From NCBI GenBank assembly GCA_029876055.1, contig CM056876.1, positions 2,976,001 through 3,040,000 on the forward strand: a stretch of DNA of 64,000 bases, read 5' to 3'. This document shows, one piece after another, positions 44,005 through 55,586 of the stretch (the first letter of the stretch is position 1; each line of letters opens with the position of its first letter). The DNA is from Madurella fahalii. Lineage: Eukaryota; Ascomycota; Sordariomycetes; Sordariales. A program made the translations under genes and the position numbers. The notes below the pieces were generated by a model. That model was not told the DNA's origin and did no database searches. It was given only the letters and a program-made list of their open reading frames with translations.

Positions 44005-46194
44005 TCAATACAGGCCATGACCATAATAATCTTCTCCGGGACGGCATTTCTTCATGTCGTCAAAGTATTCATAAACTCCAGGGTCGTGCGTGACGTTGCC
44101 GTACACACTGCCTCCGTAGGTAAAATACTCCTTACTCAAATGCAACGGAATCTTGATGATATCATCCGCGTCACCAACCACCCAAACAGTTTGCATGCCT
44201 GCCACAGCCCCGGTCAGCAGCGCACTCACACAGATGCAACAAAAAACACGTGCATGCAGGACAGGGGAAACACTCACCCATCATCATGTGCGCCAGGATG
44301 TGACAATGGATCATCCACACGCCGGGCTCCGTCATGCGCATCCTCCAGCCCCGCCAGCCCGTAATTTCGCCGGGCGCCACCCAGTTCCGGTGCTGCAACA
44401 GCATGGTGGTGTCGCGCTTGACGGACTTGAACCCCAGCTCGGCGAGCTTCGCGTTGTTGGCATCCGCGTCGTACGGGCCTGGCCCGCTGCCGATGTCGTA
44501 GTAGTGCCTGCCGTGCGCGTGGAAGGGATGCGACTCGACCAGGCCCTGGATGGGCGGGAACTGCGAGCCCGTGTTCTGAAACACAATCTCAATCACCTCG
44601 CCGAGCTTGGCCGGGAATGTCTTGGTCGCCGGGTCCCAGCCGTAGTTGGCGAGGGCGGCCTCGTAGTTGGGTAGGGCCGCCGCGCCGCGCTCGTAGATGT
44701 CGATCAGCACCGGCTTGGTCTGGGTTGTATCCTTGTACGAGAGGTGGGCGACCTCCCAGAGGACGTGGCCCGTCACGTTGTCCTCCTTCTGCACGCTGTT
44801 GACGATGAGGCGGCGTGTAACTTCTTCCGCGGACGGCGCCTCGTTCTTCTCCGGGTAGAGGGGCCGTAGGGCGTACTCCAACCAGTCGGTATTATTGATG
44901 GGGAGGCTGAGGACAGGCTCCAACGGTGCTGCGGGGACCGGAGCGTCAGGGTTGTACCGGAGGACGCCGTAGCCGCGGTATGCTTCAGGACGGTCGCGTG
45001 CCTCAAACTGTAGAAAGTAAGTCTCCTTGTTGCCATTCGCCTTCAGCTCCTCGACTGTCTTCGCTTTGAAGAGGATGTCGAACCGCTGACCGCCACCGAG
45101 CTGGAGGTGGTCTGTCGTCACGGGGATGTTGTACTCCCCGCCGTCGACTTGGATAACGGTCAGGTCATCGTGATCTTCAAAGGCCATTGTCAGAAAAGAG
45201 AGACCGGTACCACCAATGAAGCGGAACCTATAGGTCTTGCCGGGCTCGACATCAATGACGGGCAGAATACAGGCGTCGGTGATCTCGATCTGGTTTCCGA
45301 ACGGGTCCGACCAGCAGTGCGGAGCGCCACCGTAACCCGAAGCGGCAGCGCCAAACGTGCCAGCGGCATCATCGTCAACATACTCGTCTCGCAGGTGGGC
45401 GCTGCTGCCATGGCCGTCGTGTGGTCCGTAACGAACCCTGCCATAGAAGCCAGGACGGCGGCCTCGAAGGCTTCCAAAGTAGCCGTTCACCCCGCCCGGT
45501 AGTCCCGCAACAGCCGTCTGATCGGCTGCGACGCCTTTACCATTCAATATGACGCCATGCACTTCTCCTGCCCAAACAAAGGGGGATGCCGCCAGGCCTT
45601 TCATCATGTCATGGTCAGACTTGTTGAAGTAGTCCTGGAAATGCAGTATCCGCTCGTCGTCGTATTGATGTGGTGGTGGCCCACAGTCCTCCACAATCAG
45701 GGGGCCAGCAGCGCTCAGTGCTTGCATGTCGACATGGGAGTGGTAGAAGTAGGTGCCGGCGTCATGGACCTCTGGGGCGAGCTCGTAGTCGAAGAAGTGC
45801 CCAGGGGGGATTGGCCACTGTGTAGCCTGGGGAGTCCCGTCCGCGAATGGCGCCAACCTCTGGGTCAGGCCGTGCCAATGCTGTGACGCGGCCAGTTAGT
45901 GTTGGTTATACAGGAGGTGCGAGGTCGGCTTACCATGGTGATATTCCGGTCCTTCATGTCATTGTACACCCTGATCCATGTTCTCGCGCCAGGCGGCACG
46001 CGTATCAGCGGACCTGGGGATGTGCCGTTGATGATAACATCCTCGCGGGTCTCGCACGCCGATGGCATCTGGGCAACGGTCACGCGGAGGATATGATCGG
46101 GCGTGAATCCTTTACCGTGTACAGCAAAATCAGCCAGGACGGCGGCCGGAAACCGACTCCCGAATAACAGGAGGACTGCCGTGGTGATCCACAT
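44005..46194 (-). CDS. Ascorbate-oxidase-like multicopper oxidase
   Basis: There are three exons: 46,194-45,934; 45,880-44,278; 44,198-44,005. The spliced length is 685 residues. A signal peptide (MWITTAVLLLFGSRFPAAVLA) indicates secretion. Copper motifs are complete: HWHG (88-91, starting exactly at exon 2), HSH (134-136), HPFHAHG, and HCHILAHMMM-GM near 612-623. The axial-ligand Met of the type 1 copper is encoded just after the last intron. Three cupredoxin domains are expected. The enzyme couples one-electron oxidation of a substrate to reduction of oxygen to water. The domain order and the GMQTVW ending fit the fungal ascorbate-oxidase-like group better than basidiomycete laccases. The true substrate is unknown. 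Confidence 0.88.
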
Positions 46195-47564
46195 GGTCAG
46201 TGTTCTCCCGAGCGTTCTAATCGACTGCGTGTGTTCTCGGGAGCCAGTGGACGTTTATGGATGTTGCTAGACGCTACTTGGCGTTTTTGAATACCGATGG
46301 GCGGTCTTGATGAGCTTGCATCAACTCCGGCACATTCTTGGCTAAGAGCTATATACGGGTGGGAGGACAACCTCCGCCTGGCGTCGTTGCCCTCGCCACG
46401 TCCCGTGGCTAGTTATACTCACAGCAGGGGAGCTCGAGCGCTCCAATTTCTCGCTAACGCAAGTACGAGTGAGAAAGCTCCGAGCCCACTGGTAGACACA
46501 GAGTCTCGGCAGTGCAGCTCACCAGTCCGGCCGGGCTTGCCCTGCCATCCGGCCAAAGACAACAGTGAGGTGTCAAAGCCGGGACCGGGCACAAGAGAAG
46601 GCCGCGAGAAGGCAAGTACTTCTTCTTTGACGGGGCAGCTGCACTGCTCATGATGGCCTTGGTCCAAGATGGCTCCCACGAGTTGCCCGCCAGTAGCATC
46701 ACCGAGGGGGTTCGAGCGCGCTTGGCATCACCGTGGAGAGGCCGAGAGGAGCCGCAGATCGACGGTGCGCATTCTGTGCATACCCAGAAGTTCGAGATCG
46801 TGACGAAAAGATGCCAAGTTAGGCCCATAGCAACCGCAATGGTTGGGGTTCAGTCGGTGTAGCAGGAGCGTTGTTGCTGCCGTGACGCTGACGCTGCTTT
46901 CCGTCCGCACCCCAGTTTTGCACGTGTTCTCGGAGAGAAAGAGAGCAGGCGCTGTGCATAACAATCAATACCTGCTGGGCCGAAAAACCTCCCCAGTCTC
47001 CAGGCACCGGTTGACTGAAGTTCAAAACAGCAAACGCCTTCATACGTGGATTGCGCTAAGCAACGGTGGGAAAGTGGGAACAGTATACAGGGTTAGGGTT
47101 GTTACCTCGTGTGCAGCAGCACCACGGCCGCTCCTCTTCAACCTTGCGCCGCGAGGCGACTGTTCACGTCAAATAAGTTTCGAGCCGTTTTCCCGTCTTT
47201 CGGCTCAGCAGCTTGACACAGCCCCACACCTCGCAAAACCGTGCTGCGGCCGTTTCTCACGGTTTGCTGGTTTGCGGGTTCGCGAGTTGCGATTTGCAAG
47301 TTGCAAGTTTGCAATCCCGGGGTTGGCCGGCTGATCTCTCACTTCCAACTTCTGACGTCAAACTACTGAATACAAATGCCCGGTGCCGCGCGGACCCCAG
47401 CATACGGTCCTGATCTGTGACACTCGCTCGCTAGCGTCGCCTTAAAGCCGGGATCTAGAAACTCGGTTGGATACGTTCCCAGAGCCCAAGCTTTGGCTTA
47501 ATGGGAATTCTCCGCCTGTCGAGCTCAAGTCACGTCTGCTGCTGTCGCCGGCCCGTCGCTCGCC
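46195..47564. promoter_or_regulatory. Divergent promoter region
   Basis: 1.4 kb between the starts of the multicopper oxidase (-) and the PX-associated gene (+). No clear gene, TATA box or repeat was recognised by eye. Confidence 0.4.
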
Positions 47565-50044
47565 ATGGAGAAACAGCCGATCAATAACACCGAACCCCCG
47601 GGTCATGGCGTCACCACATCTGCTGGCCCCGAAGCTTTGACACCCTGCCAGCTGCACGCCCTCTTTGACATTCTCACACACCATGAGACATACGCAGAGG
47701 TGGAGCGCTTCAAAGACCCCGGCACTATATCCGAGTACGGGTACCCGTTTGCTCAACGCAATCCCGGGTCCGCCGGCGCGCCGTCATACGCCGCAGACTC
47801 GTCCGCGCCTTTGTTGGCAGGCTTGCTTCGGAGCATCGTGCTGCCATGTCCCGGGGTCCGGGATCTGCCAGCTGAATTCTGGCACGTGAGATTTCAGGGC
47901 ATTTTGGAGAAGCTGGCCGAGGCAGAGCTCTCGGAAAGCTACGACAAGGGCGTTTTGGGTACTAGAAAGACCTTGGCCACTGCTGCGTCGGCGATCCACG
48001 AGATCGTATCGAGAGGTATCCTCGGGGGAATCCCCAAAGGCCCGCCCAGATATCTGCACGGTGCGTATGACAGGAATGACGCCAAGGATCTTGTCCGGGC
48101 TTGGGAGGATGTTGTGCATGAGCTCCTGTACGGAGCCCTTATCGATGAACTCTTTGCGTGCGCGACAGAGCGCCCGACTCTCGAAGAGCACTCTCCCGCC
48201 GTGCTGGCTGCTGTGGACTACATAATTATTCAGTGAGTATGCTAAGAGTCGTGATCCCGAGAATTAAAAGTATCTGATGTTGACTTTGCTTTAGTCTAGC
48301 GACTTTATTGCACCACGTCTTTGTTCTGTCCGCCGAAGGACCCTATCTCTTGAAACTGCTGGAAAATGTACACAAGCTGCTGCCATACTCGATGGTCAAG
48401 CAAACCCTCCGCATAGGCAATGTAGCGACCATGCTCAACGGTATGATGCGACTGCTCCTAGCCAAGGTGGGAGTCGGGGCGCTCTCCAACTGGGTTGGGT
48501 TGACCCAGAATGCCGATGATGGCATGAACCTCCTTCAAAGGTATGAGGCTGTGTGAAATCAGGGGCCTAGCTAACTTTTGTAGGATTATTTCGCTCGTGC
48601 TGTCGTGGGACAGTTCGGAATTCCGCAAGTCCGCCGAGAGCATCGAAAAGGCTAAAGGGGGCTCCTCTCCCACCAAGGAACAGCTTGCCGCAATCAGAGC
48701 CTACCTTGACAAGCCAAGAGACGTACACGGCGACGCTCGTATTGCTAGCATCGATGGGTCTAAGTCCATGATCGCCACAATAATGGAACGCTCGAATCCA
48801 GCTCTGTTAGCCTCCCTCTCAGATACACAACATGCACGGTGTCTCGAGTATTTTTCAGCCCTCCTTGCAGCGCGGGACCGCGACGAGATCGCCAACGCTC
48901 TCTGCCGCCAAAACCCCGATCTCTTCACACAAGCCCTGAAAGACGCCGTGGCTAGTTTCGAACCAATGATCCGGGCCGTCCATGAAGGAGTCGACCTCCG
49001 AGAGCACGTGTCAGCAGCTGAGGGCTTTCTAACCGACTTGATTAACGTTTGCAAGGCCAAGAAAGGTGCGTCCAGCCTTCTAGGCACCCTAGCGAATGGC
49101 ATGCTAAAGGTGACCCCGAAGCACGCGTTCCATCCGTGGAGGACTTCGTCATGCTGCTCAGGAGGAACCGCCAGCTCCTATACAACTGGCTACACCAAGT
49201 GGCAAGCCAGTGCCCTGTACTCAGGGACGACTTTTGCGCCTGGGCGAAGGAGACGATCAAAGTGTTTCGGCAGGACACGCGGACATCACCGGGCCTTCAA
49301 ACTACTTCCAGGTCTAACCCCTCAGAGCAAAACAATACCGCGGCCAACACAGATCGCCGCAACGGAGCTGCCGGCGCCATGAGTTCCAGCCTCCAGCACC
49401 TCTTCGCTTCGCAGTCCCCAGAGACGAAATCCCGTGTCCTCCCGGCCATCGACGCCCATGCGGCGTATCTCTCCGACCTCTCCGACCTGTCTCTGGAACG
49501 CATGCAGCGCATCCTGGACAACATGACCACTACTACCTCCGACCCCGACACAGCCCCCGCTACCCTCGCACCACCCTCAAACCCCTCCTCCTCCACCTCC
49601 ACATCTTACTTCTCACCCGGCTCCTGGTCGGGACGATCCAGTCCCGCTCCTCCCAACGCGATCCCTAAACCAAAAACCGGAACAAACTCGAGCTCGCCCG
49701 CGCCCGGCTCGTTCGCGGGGCCGGGCATGTTCCTCGCCCGCTGGCAGCACCTCCTGGACGAGACGCTCATCGCGCCTGCTGCTTTCGTTGGCGGCGGTGG
49801 CCCGTTAAGGAAAGGGAAGGATGTCAAGGGCTTATTGGCGAGGGGTAAGACGGTGGCGCAGGTCGGTGGAACGGCGTGGGGTAAGGATAAAGATGGTAAT
49901 GGCGGTGGGAGTGGTGGGTGGGATTCTGCTGTGCTGGCAAGGATGGCTGAGGAAGAGGCGCCGAGGGCGCCGGATGTGGGGGTTGTGGTTGAGGTGCTGG
50001 GAGAGGGGTTTAGGGAGTTGGTTGCGGGGTTGGTGAGGAGTTGA
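47565..50044 (+). CDS. PX-associated (PXB)/DUF3818 domain protein
   Basis: There are four exons: 47,565-48,232; 48,295-48,540; 48,584-49,065; 49,110-50,044. The product is 776 residues. The N-terminal part (LTPCQLHALFDILTHHETYA then EVERFKDPGTISEYGYPF) is the PX-associated domain. The middle (LLHHVFVLSAEGPYLLKLLE, MLNGMMRLLLAKVGVGALSN, TQNADDGMNLLQRI) matches the DUF3818 region of fungal lipid-binding proteins related to yeast Ypr097w. No PX domain itself is seen in this stretch. The C-terminus is Ser/Thr/Gly-rich. The last intron would be only 44 bases with its branch site almost at the acceptor, so that joint is the weakest. A role in membrane or lipid handling is inferred from the family. 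Confidence 0.72.
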
Positions 50045-50867
50045 AGCAGGGATTCAAGGGTTCAAGGGTGGGAGTGTGGGATGTAGGGGATGAGGAAATA
50101 GAGCGGTGGGATACGCTGCGGGATAGAGATGATTTCGGCAGCATGGTGTGCGTTAGAGGGATGTATTGTAATTCATAACCGTCTGTTTTGTACAGGTAAC
50201 GGGTGATTTAGCATGCGGTTTTGTAGAACTGTGAGGGCTAGCCTGAGATGCAGTCAATTGGATACGGCAGCATACCTGAGAGAAAGAGTGATACGCCCGG
50301 TCCAACCCGTGGATTCTCCCGTTAGGCCATCGGCTTATAGACCCTTCGGAGAACCCAGTTTCAAAGACACCCTCTTTTTCCTTGTCAAAAATACAGTGAT
50401 GCCTGCTATATATACGTCATGACGCTAATGACAAACTAACCGTACTGTGACACAGACCGAGTGGACGGTGCAACTTGAGGCTGCAGGCCTACCAAGATGA
50501 CCAAGGCCTCAGCTCTAGGAAGCGTGGCGGGATATTTGATTTCACAACACGCAATTCGTACGTAACGGTGCTTGTCAGGTAATGAGGGGATTGAGATTTG
50601 CTATCTCAGGGTTGATGTTCGCGAGCAAGCTAACTTGTCCAGAGAAGTGATTCGTTCCAAGTAGCCAACCCGTCAACAAGGGAATCCCACGCCATCCATC
50701 CTGATCATAAACCGATAGTCTGTCCGACTAACCCCGAAACCGAAACAATGAACTAAGCCACTGGTACCATCAAAGATGGTCAATCGTTCTTGCCGAAGGA
50801 GAGTGAAATTGTCGAGACTGTGCGAAACGCCACCGTCCTGAACCGACTTGGATGAAGATAGGGCAGC
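50045..50867. other. Intergenic between convergent genes
   Basis: 3' regions of the PX-associated gene (+) and the metallothionein (-). No other gene was recognised. Confidence 0.45.
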
Positions 50868-51023
50868 TTATTTGCAGCCGGCGCAAGAGCCTGATGGGGA
50901 ATGGGATGTTAGTCACGGCTCGGGCACTGGTGTGTTCAGATGTGGATGGGAAAGATGGAACCTACAGTCAGAGCCGCAGGTGCAGGCCGAAGCAGAGCCG
51001 CCGCAGTTGCAGGTGCCGGGCAT
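50868..51023 (-). CDS. Copper metallothionein, 26 residues, two exons
   Basis: Exon 1 (51,023-50,966, 19 codons plus one base) and exon 2 (50,890-50,868) are joined by a 75-base phase-1 intron with GTAGGT donor and CATCAG acceptor. The joint codon becomes TGC (Cys). The product has seven cysteines at 5, 7, 14, 16, 20, 22 and 25 (C-x-C-x6-C-x-C-x3-C-x-C-x2-C), begins MPGTCNCGG and ends CAGCK. This is the layout of the Neurospora crassa copper metallothionein with one extra residue, and aromatic residues are absent. A TATA sequence (TATAAGTAA on this strand, about 51,154-51,162) lies roughly 135 bases upstream of the ATG, followed by a pyrimidine-rich leader, as in strongly inducible genes. The protein would bind Cu(I) in the cytosol. 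The gene is too short and too split for ORF-length searches. Confidence 0.88.
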
Positions 51024-51153
51024 TTTGAAGATGGTTGTGGAGTTGGGTGTTTGGTGTGAGAGTGTGTTGGACTTGGAAGACTGTAGGCTTTGCAGAATGC
51101 TCTGGTGATTGCTGATGGAGAAAGATGTCGAGTGGAAACGGGGAGTCGGGGTC

Positions 51154-51162
51154 TTACTTATA
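51154..51162 (-). promoter_or_regulatory. TATA box of the metallothionein gene
   Basis: TATAAGTAA on the minus strand, about 135 bases from the start codon and followed by a C/T-rich leader. The position suits a fungal TATA box with a leader of about 60-100 bases. I could not identify a copper-response element with certainty. Confidence 0.5.
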
Positions 51163-52474
51163 GGCGTCAACTGTCATCTGGTTTGGCAGTTGCGGCCAGG
51201 ATGGTTGCGTGGTTTGTGCGGTTCCACGCCTTCTTTCTTGGGCCGGCCGCATCCACTCACCGCCCACGTCGACCATCGCTCAGCCTGTCACAAGTCGCAA
51301 CCACATCCCGCAGTGTCAGGGACGATGCAACAGCGAGGCATGGTGGGCTGGCCCTCACACGAACCGGGGAACGGCACAATCCGCGCACTCAGACGATCTT
51401 GTCGGTGAGTGGTCAGCCCAGTGCCAATGTGGGTCACATGACAGTCTAGCCAATCATGTGCGGGCTCAACTGCGTCATTGGCAAATCCTCTGCGAGATTT
51501 GTGCGTGAAGCTCGTCCAGTCGCCCAAACCGCCACGGATGACAGAGCGAAGGCATCCGTTGCAATGACTACGGCAAATGACTCCAATTGGATTGCTGCCG
51601 ACAATTTTGGAACCCATTATTGTGTTTTGGCATCACTATTGAGGCGGCTGCAGGCGACACTATCCGTCAGCTGCCACGCGGCGTGGGGCGCGCCGCGCCC
51701 CAGCGTGTGCCTACGTAGTAGGAAGGCGAACTTGGGGTTCGCGAACCTTCTCTACGAACCTCCGACGTCAGGCCCAGATTCAATTGCCAGCACTATTGAT
51801 AAGTGTAGATCATAGGTGGCGAGAACAACTGGCTAGCGCAGTTCGACTCGGGATAATTACCTGGGGCAAGCAGAACCAGGCTAAGATCCGGATCAAGTAA
51901 GGCTGCGGGATGCCTGCTGGTGCACATATCGCCAAATTTCTTTTTCGGTCATCGACTCGCGACGCAGTTTCATACACTGATGCAAGCCCTGCTGTTACGT
52001 GCATTACACAACATGCAGAATGGAGCTGGTGTCATCGCTTGCCCGGTCTTGGATCCGAGTCAATGCGACAAGGCCCTCTTGAAAACATTCAATCCTGCAG
52101 TCAGAAACGCCGCGAAAACCGCCAACGGCAATCTGTCAGTGAAATTCCCCGCAGTCTTCCATGTCTTCCAACTTGCTTAAGTCGTGAAAAAATATCTCCT
52201 CTCAGTTAGCCTTAGTCATGTACGTACGGCTTCAGAGCACGGGACAACTTTGACACTAGTCGTACGTTTATCGGCTGCTGTCAGGGATGTTGAAACCCAC
52301 CTGAATCGCCTCTGGCTTCAATCAGACGATCATGCATTCTTGAGATTTGTCGGCGTAATTCTTCTTATAAATTACTGTTTACTAGTAAATGGCTAAATCA
52401 TTGGAACTCAGTCGGTTCTAGACCAACTCAGCAGGATATTCTGATTAACCCCCGCATACGGCCGAGTCCTAAAC
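51163..52474. other. Intergenic, no gene recognised
   Basis: Upstream region of the metallothionein and of a weak hypothetical gene. Two GC-rich palindromes occur (arms 51,684-51,692 with 51,694-51,702; and GGTTCGCGAACC at 51,736-51,747). Short frames near 51,900-52,200 have no recognisable feature. Confidence 0.4.
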
Positions 52475-52858
52475 ATGTCGTCTTTCCCAAACCGATCAAA
52501 CTCAACCAACCCACGCCCGGGCAGCTCGAATTTCCCTCGAGCGCCTAGGGGACCCAGCCTGCCATCAAGTACATCAGCGGCTAGAGGCGGCCACACGCGC
52601 ACTGGGAGCGGCGCATTCACAAGCGGCCACCAAAGGTCAACCTCGAATGGCTTCAGCCCACGCCCTCGACCAACACCACGGTCACCACCCGGAGTCGACG
52701 GTGCAACCAAGACGCAGATCAACCAGACCTACGCCATCACGATGATGGCCAGCCCATACAACCCCCTACCGTTTCCATTGCCGATACCCCTCGGCGTGGC
52801 CATGCTCCTCGGTCCCTCGGGCAGTAACAAAGGAAACGCTCCGCCTCCGAGGCGGTAG
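52475..52858 (+). CDS. Hypothetical small disordered protein
   Basis: An ATG-started frame of 127 codons, rich in Ser, Pro, Arg and Gly in the first 85 residues (NFPRAPRGPSLPSSTSAARG), then a proline-rich hydrophobic end (YNPLPFPLPIPLGVAMLLGP). No known domain, signal peptide or coiled coil. It may be a lineage-specific gene or a chance frame; there is no supporting intron. Confidence 0.35.
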   Translation: MSSFPNRSNSTNPRPGSSNFPRAPRGPSLPSSTSAARGGHTRTGSGAFTSGHQRSTSNGFSPRPRPTPRSPPGVDGATKTQINQTYAITMMASPYNPLPFPLPIPLGVAMLLGPSGSNKGNAPPPRR

Positions 52859-54131
52859 CCAAATATGTTTCGACGCTGGAGGTCCTGGAAGTCGAGGGTT
52901 GCGCGTTCGAGAGTGAGCATGCTTATTTCCCCCGGCTACTGGTCGATATTGGAGTGTCTGGAGATTAGCTCATCCAGTCACATGGTCTTCCGGGTTATCC
53001 GACCTTGCTACGGACATCCAATACCGTGCGAACACATACCGCCTAGGGATGCACCTAGCCATGCGTTACAGGAGCATAAGTCCCAAGCAGAGATCGTCGG
53101 CAGCACTTTACAGTTATCACTCCTGTGTCATGCGGTAGAGGACAAGCGATGGCGTAGTCCCAGTCCCTTATTGCTGTATATTAGATGTGAGCCGGTTCGC
53201 ACAATGGCTTGTTTTGCAGGTCCACTGCATCGCTTCACGTGTCTCACCTCTTGGGTATATCATAACAGTGCTCATTTGCTGGAGTCTCACTTTCTGCTAT
53301 CTGATTCGCTTGGTATGGTCTGGGCCGCGGAGCCCACGAGCGGCTATGTACCCGGAAGGAACTTCGATCTCTAATTAGATCACTCACCGGTAGGTATTTC
53401 TGGACAACATCCAGCTGACCCAAGACAACGCAAGATTGCAGCTGTAGTGCCACAACTCCCCTGCTTGGTGAAAAGGAGAGATGTACTCTCAGCGTCTAAT
53501 TACCAAATGCCATGATCCAAGTAAGTCCGACCTGTGGATGATATCTAGCCAGTCTAAGTCATCCGCTATTGACGTTTTCCCACAGCTCCATAATCTCGCA
53601 GCATTTTGGCCACTGTGGCTAAGCAGCCCAGCTCAAGGCATCTGCTCTGGTCATCTTACCTGCACGCACTGACCCCTAAGTCCAGGGAACCTGATCCTTC
53701 ACGCTCCAATTGACTAGGCGTCTCACTAGATCCTGACCGGCCGGTGCCTGACTTATTACCGTTTTAAGGTGGAAATGGCCGAGCTCTCCTCATCCAGGAT
53801 TTCCTCGAATGGAATAATTCCGCGAGAAACATGGTGATCGAGACAAGAAGTGCGAACGCATGGACATGCCTCGAACAGTCTATACGAGCGAGGATACGGT
53901 GGTCTAATTAAAACGTAATGGAGTGCCCTGTTTGAAATGACCTCGAACTCAATGATTACAGGGTAGTACGTAGCATGCAGGGCATTCAAAGTCCCGAAGC
54001 CAGGATCCTTCGTATACCAAACATGCCCGAGATCACAGTGGCTCATTAACGCAAGGCATTGCGGTTTTTTTTTTTTTTTTTTTCAACCACTCATACACAC
54101 ATACCAACTTTACGCACACAACGCGCGCCCA
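52859..54131. other. Intergenic with T-run
   Basis: Between two weak hypothetical genes. It includes a 19-base T-run (54,065-54,083). A 96-codon minus-strand frame ending at 53,756 has protein-like composition but no recognisable family. Confidence 0.4.
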
Positions 54132-55586
54132 TTACAACATTAGAAACCTCACCCCCTCCTCCACCACATCCACCTCCGAAGAACTCCTCGGGCAAGTACA
54201 CAAATCCAGCCCCAACCTTAACCCCGATACTTCAACCACATGCCCGGCCAAATCCTCCATTAACATGATACTCTTCGATGCGGGCCACCTTCCTAGTGTG
54301 GGACTGATCTCCATCTCCGCGTCGGGCGCCGGAGTGTGCTGCCTGGTACTAGTAACAACCCTGTCCCTCTCCTCCCTCCTGCTCACCTCGTCGGCCGCCC
54401 AACTGCTACATCCCCGAGTACCATCACCCGTGATCCCATCTGCAGCGTCAGCCAACCCCGCGTAACCGCTACCACCCCCGACGGCAGCCGGCGGGCGCCA
54501 ATCCTCTCCCGGCGCCAACGCAGCAGCTGGCTCGAAGGGGGCCGGCGACGGCGGTACGCTCTTGTCGCACCCCCCGGTTCCCTGGGATGCTAGCACGCAG
54601 CGGAGCGTCTCCCTCTGACGAGTCCCAGCGCTAGCAGTGGTGGTAGTAGTAGTAGCAGTAGCAGTAGTAGCGGTAGTAGTAGTAGTGGTAGTAGCAGTTG
54701 TACTAGTAGTCTCGTCTTGTTCCTGTTGCTCTCCCGCTCCGTCAGTAGTATTGGCAGCGGCAGCAGTGGTGGTGGTACTTGTAGTAGCACTAGACGCCGT
54801 CCTAAGTTCCCGTATCTTCTCCCTGACCGCCTTCTCCACGCGCATCACGAAATACGCCACGTCCAGCCCCTGCAACTGCACGTAGGACCATGGAGAGGGG
54901 CGGTGCTCGCCCTGGTTGTGGTTGCGGAACTGGGCCCAGTCGTACGGGGCGAGCGTGTAATCGCCCTTTGTCTCAGGAAACGGATGGATCTGGATGGGAG
55001 GTGCGGTTTTCTTTTGCTTGGTGGTTTGTTGTTGTCGGGGTCGTTTGGGGGATGGTGGCTCGAGGGCTTTTCGTTTGGCGGCGCGCGGGGGTTGGATGCG
55101 GGTCGGGGCTTTTGAAGGTGTTTTGTCGGGAGAGGGTTCGTAATGGTAGAATGTTTCGAGGTTGCTTTCTTCGCTTCTGAGTGATTTGCATATTTCCTGG
55201 AGCAGGTAACGGTTGGTTGGAGTTAGGCTTTGATGCTGAACGACTGGGCTGGATCGGACCGAGACAGGCGCGCTCACCTCTTTCACCTTCTCTAAATGCA
55301 GCAGCCGGTCAATCTCGGCCTTGTACCAGGCTTTTGCGCGGTTGTAAAACTCATTTTTCTCGTAGACGGCTCCCCTCTTTAGCGCCGCAAGGTCGTGCTT
55401 GAGCGCATCCTCAGTGAAGTAGTACTTCCCTATCGGCTTCGCGGCGTGCTGTCCGCCTTCCGCGGAGATATATGTTCCATGGCCACCACGTCTACAGGGC
55501 GGTACGAGTTGGCAAGGAGAGACCTGGGCATCGGCACCAACCTTGGAGTCTGCGTCCAATGCAATGCCGACTACTTGTGGCTGCAT
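54132..55586 (-). CDS. Hypothetical protein with Thr/Ala repeat tract
   Basis: A minus-strand frame from an ATG at 55,586 to a TAA at 54,132, 484 codons unspliced. A likely 81-base intron (55,277-55,197, GTGAGC donor, CCTAACT branch, CTCCAG acceptor) is in phase and stop-free, so both readings are open. The best protein-like part is near the start: GKYYFTEDALKHDLAALKRG and NEFYNRAKAWYKAEIDRLL. A basic Pro-rich stretch (RAAKRKALEPPSPKRPRQQQ, NLS-like) and DWAQFRNHNQ / YVQLQGLDVAYFVMRVEKAV follow. A microsatellite-encoded Thr/Ala tract lies near 54,640-54,720, beyond which the frame may not be coding. No family is recognised. Confidence 0.42.
   Translation of the reverse strand: MQPQVVGIALDADSKVGADAQVSPCQLVPPCRRGGHGTYISAEGGQHAAKPIGKYYFTEDALKHDLAALKRGAVYEKNEFYNRAKAWYKAEIDRLLHLEKVKEVSAPVSVRSSPVVQHQSLTPTNRYLLQEICKSLRSEESNLETFYHYEPSPDKTPSKAPTRIQPPRAAKRKALEPPSPKRPRQQQTTKQKKTAPPIQIHPFPETKGDYTLAPYDWAQFRNHNQGEHRPSPWSYVQLQGLDVAYFVMRVEKAVREKIRELRTASSATTSTTTTAAAANTTDGAGEQQEQDETTSTTATTTTTTTATTATATTTTTTASAGTRQRETLRCVLASQGTGGCDKSVPPSPAPFEPAAALAPGEDWRPPAAVGGGSGYAGLADAADGITGDGTRGCSSWAADEVSRREERDRVVTSTRQHTPAPDAEMEISPTLGRWPASKSIMLMEDLAGHVVEVSGLRLGLDLCTCPRSSSEVDVVEEGVRFLML

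Noticed and set aside
54637..54885. Valine-rich plus-strand frame
   Set aside because: It is the complement of the Thr/Ala-coding microsatellite; composition only.
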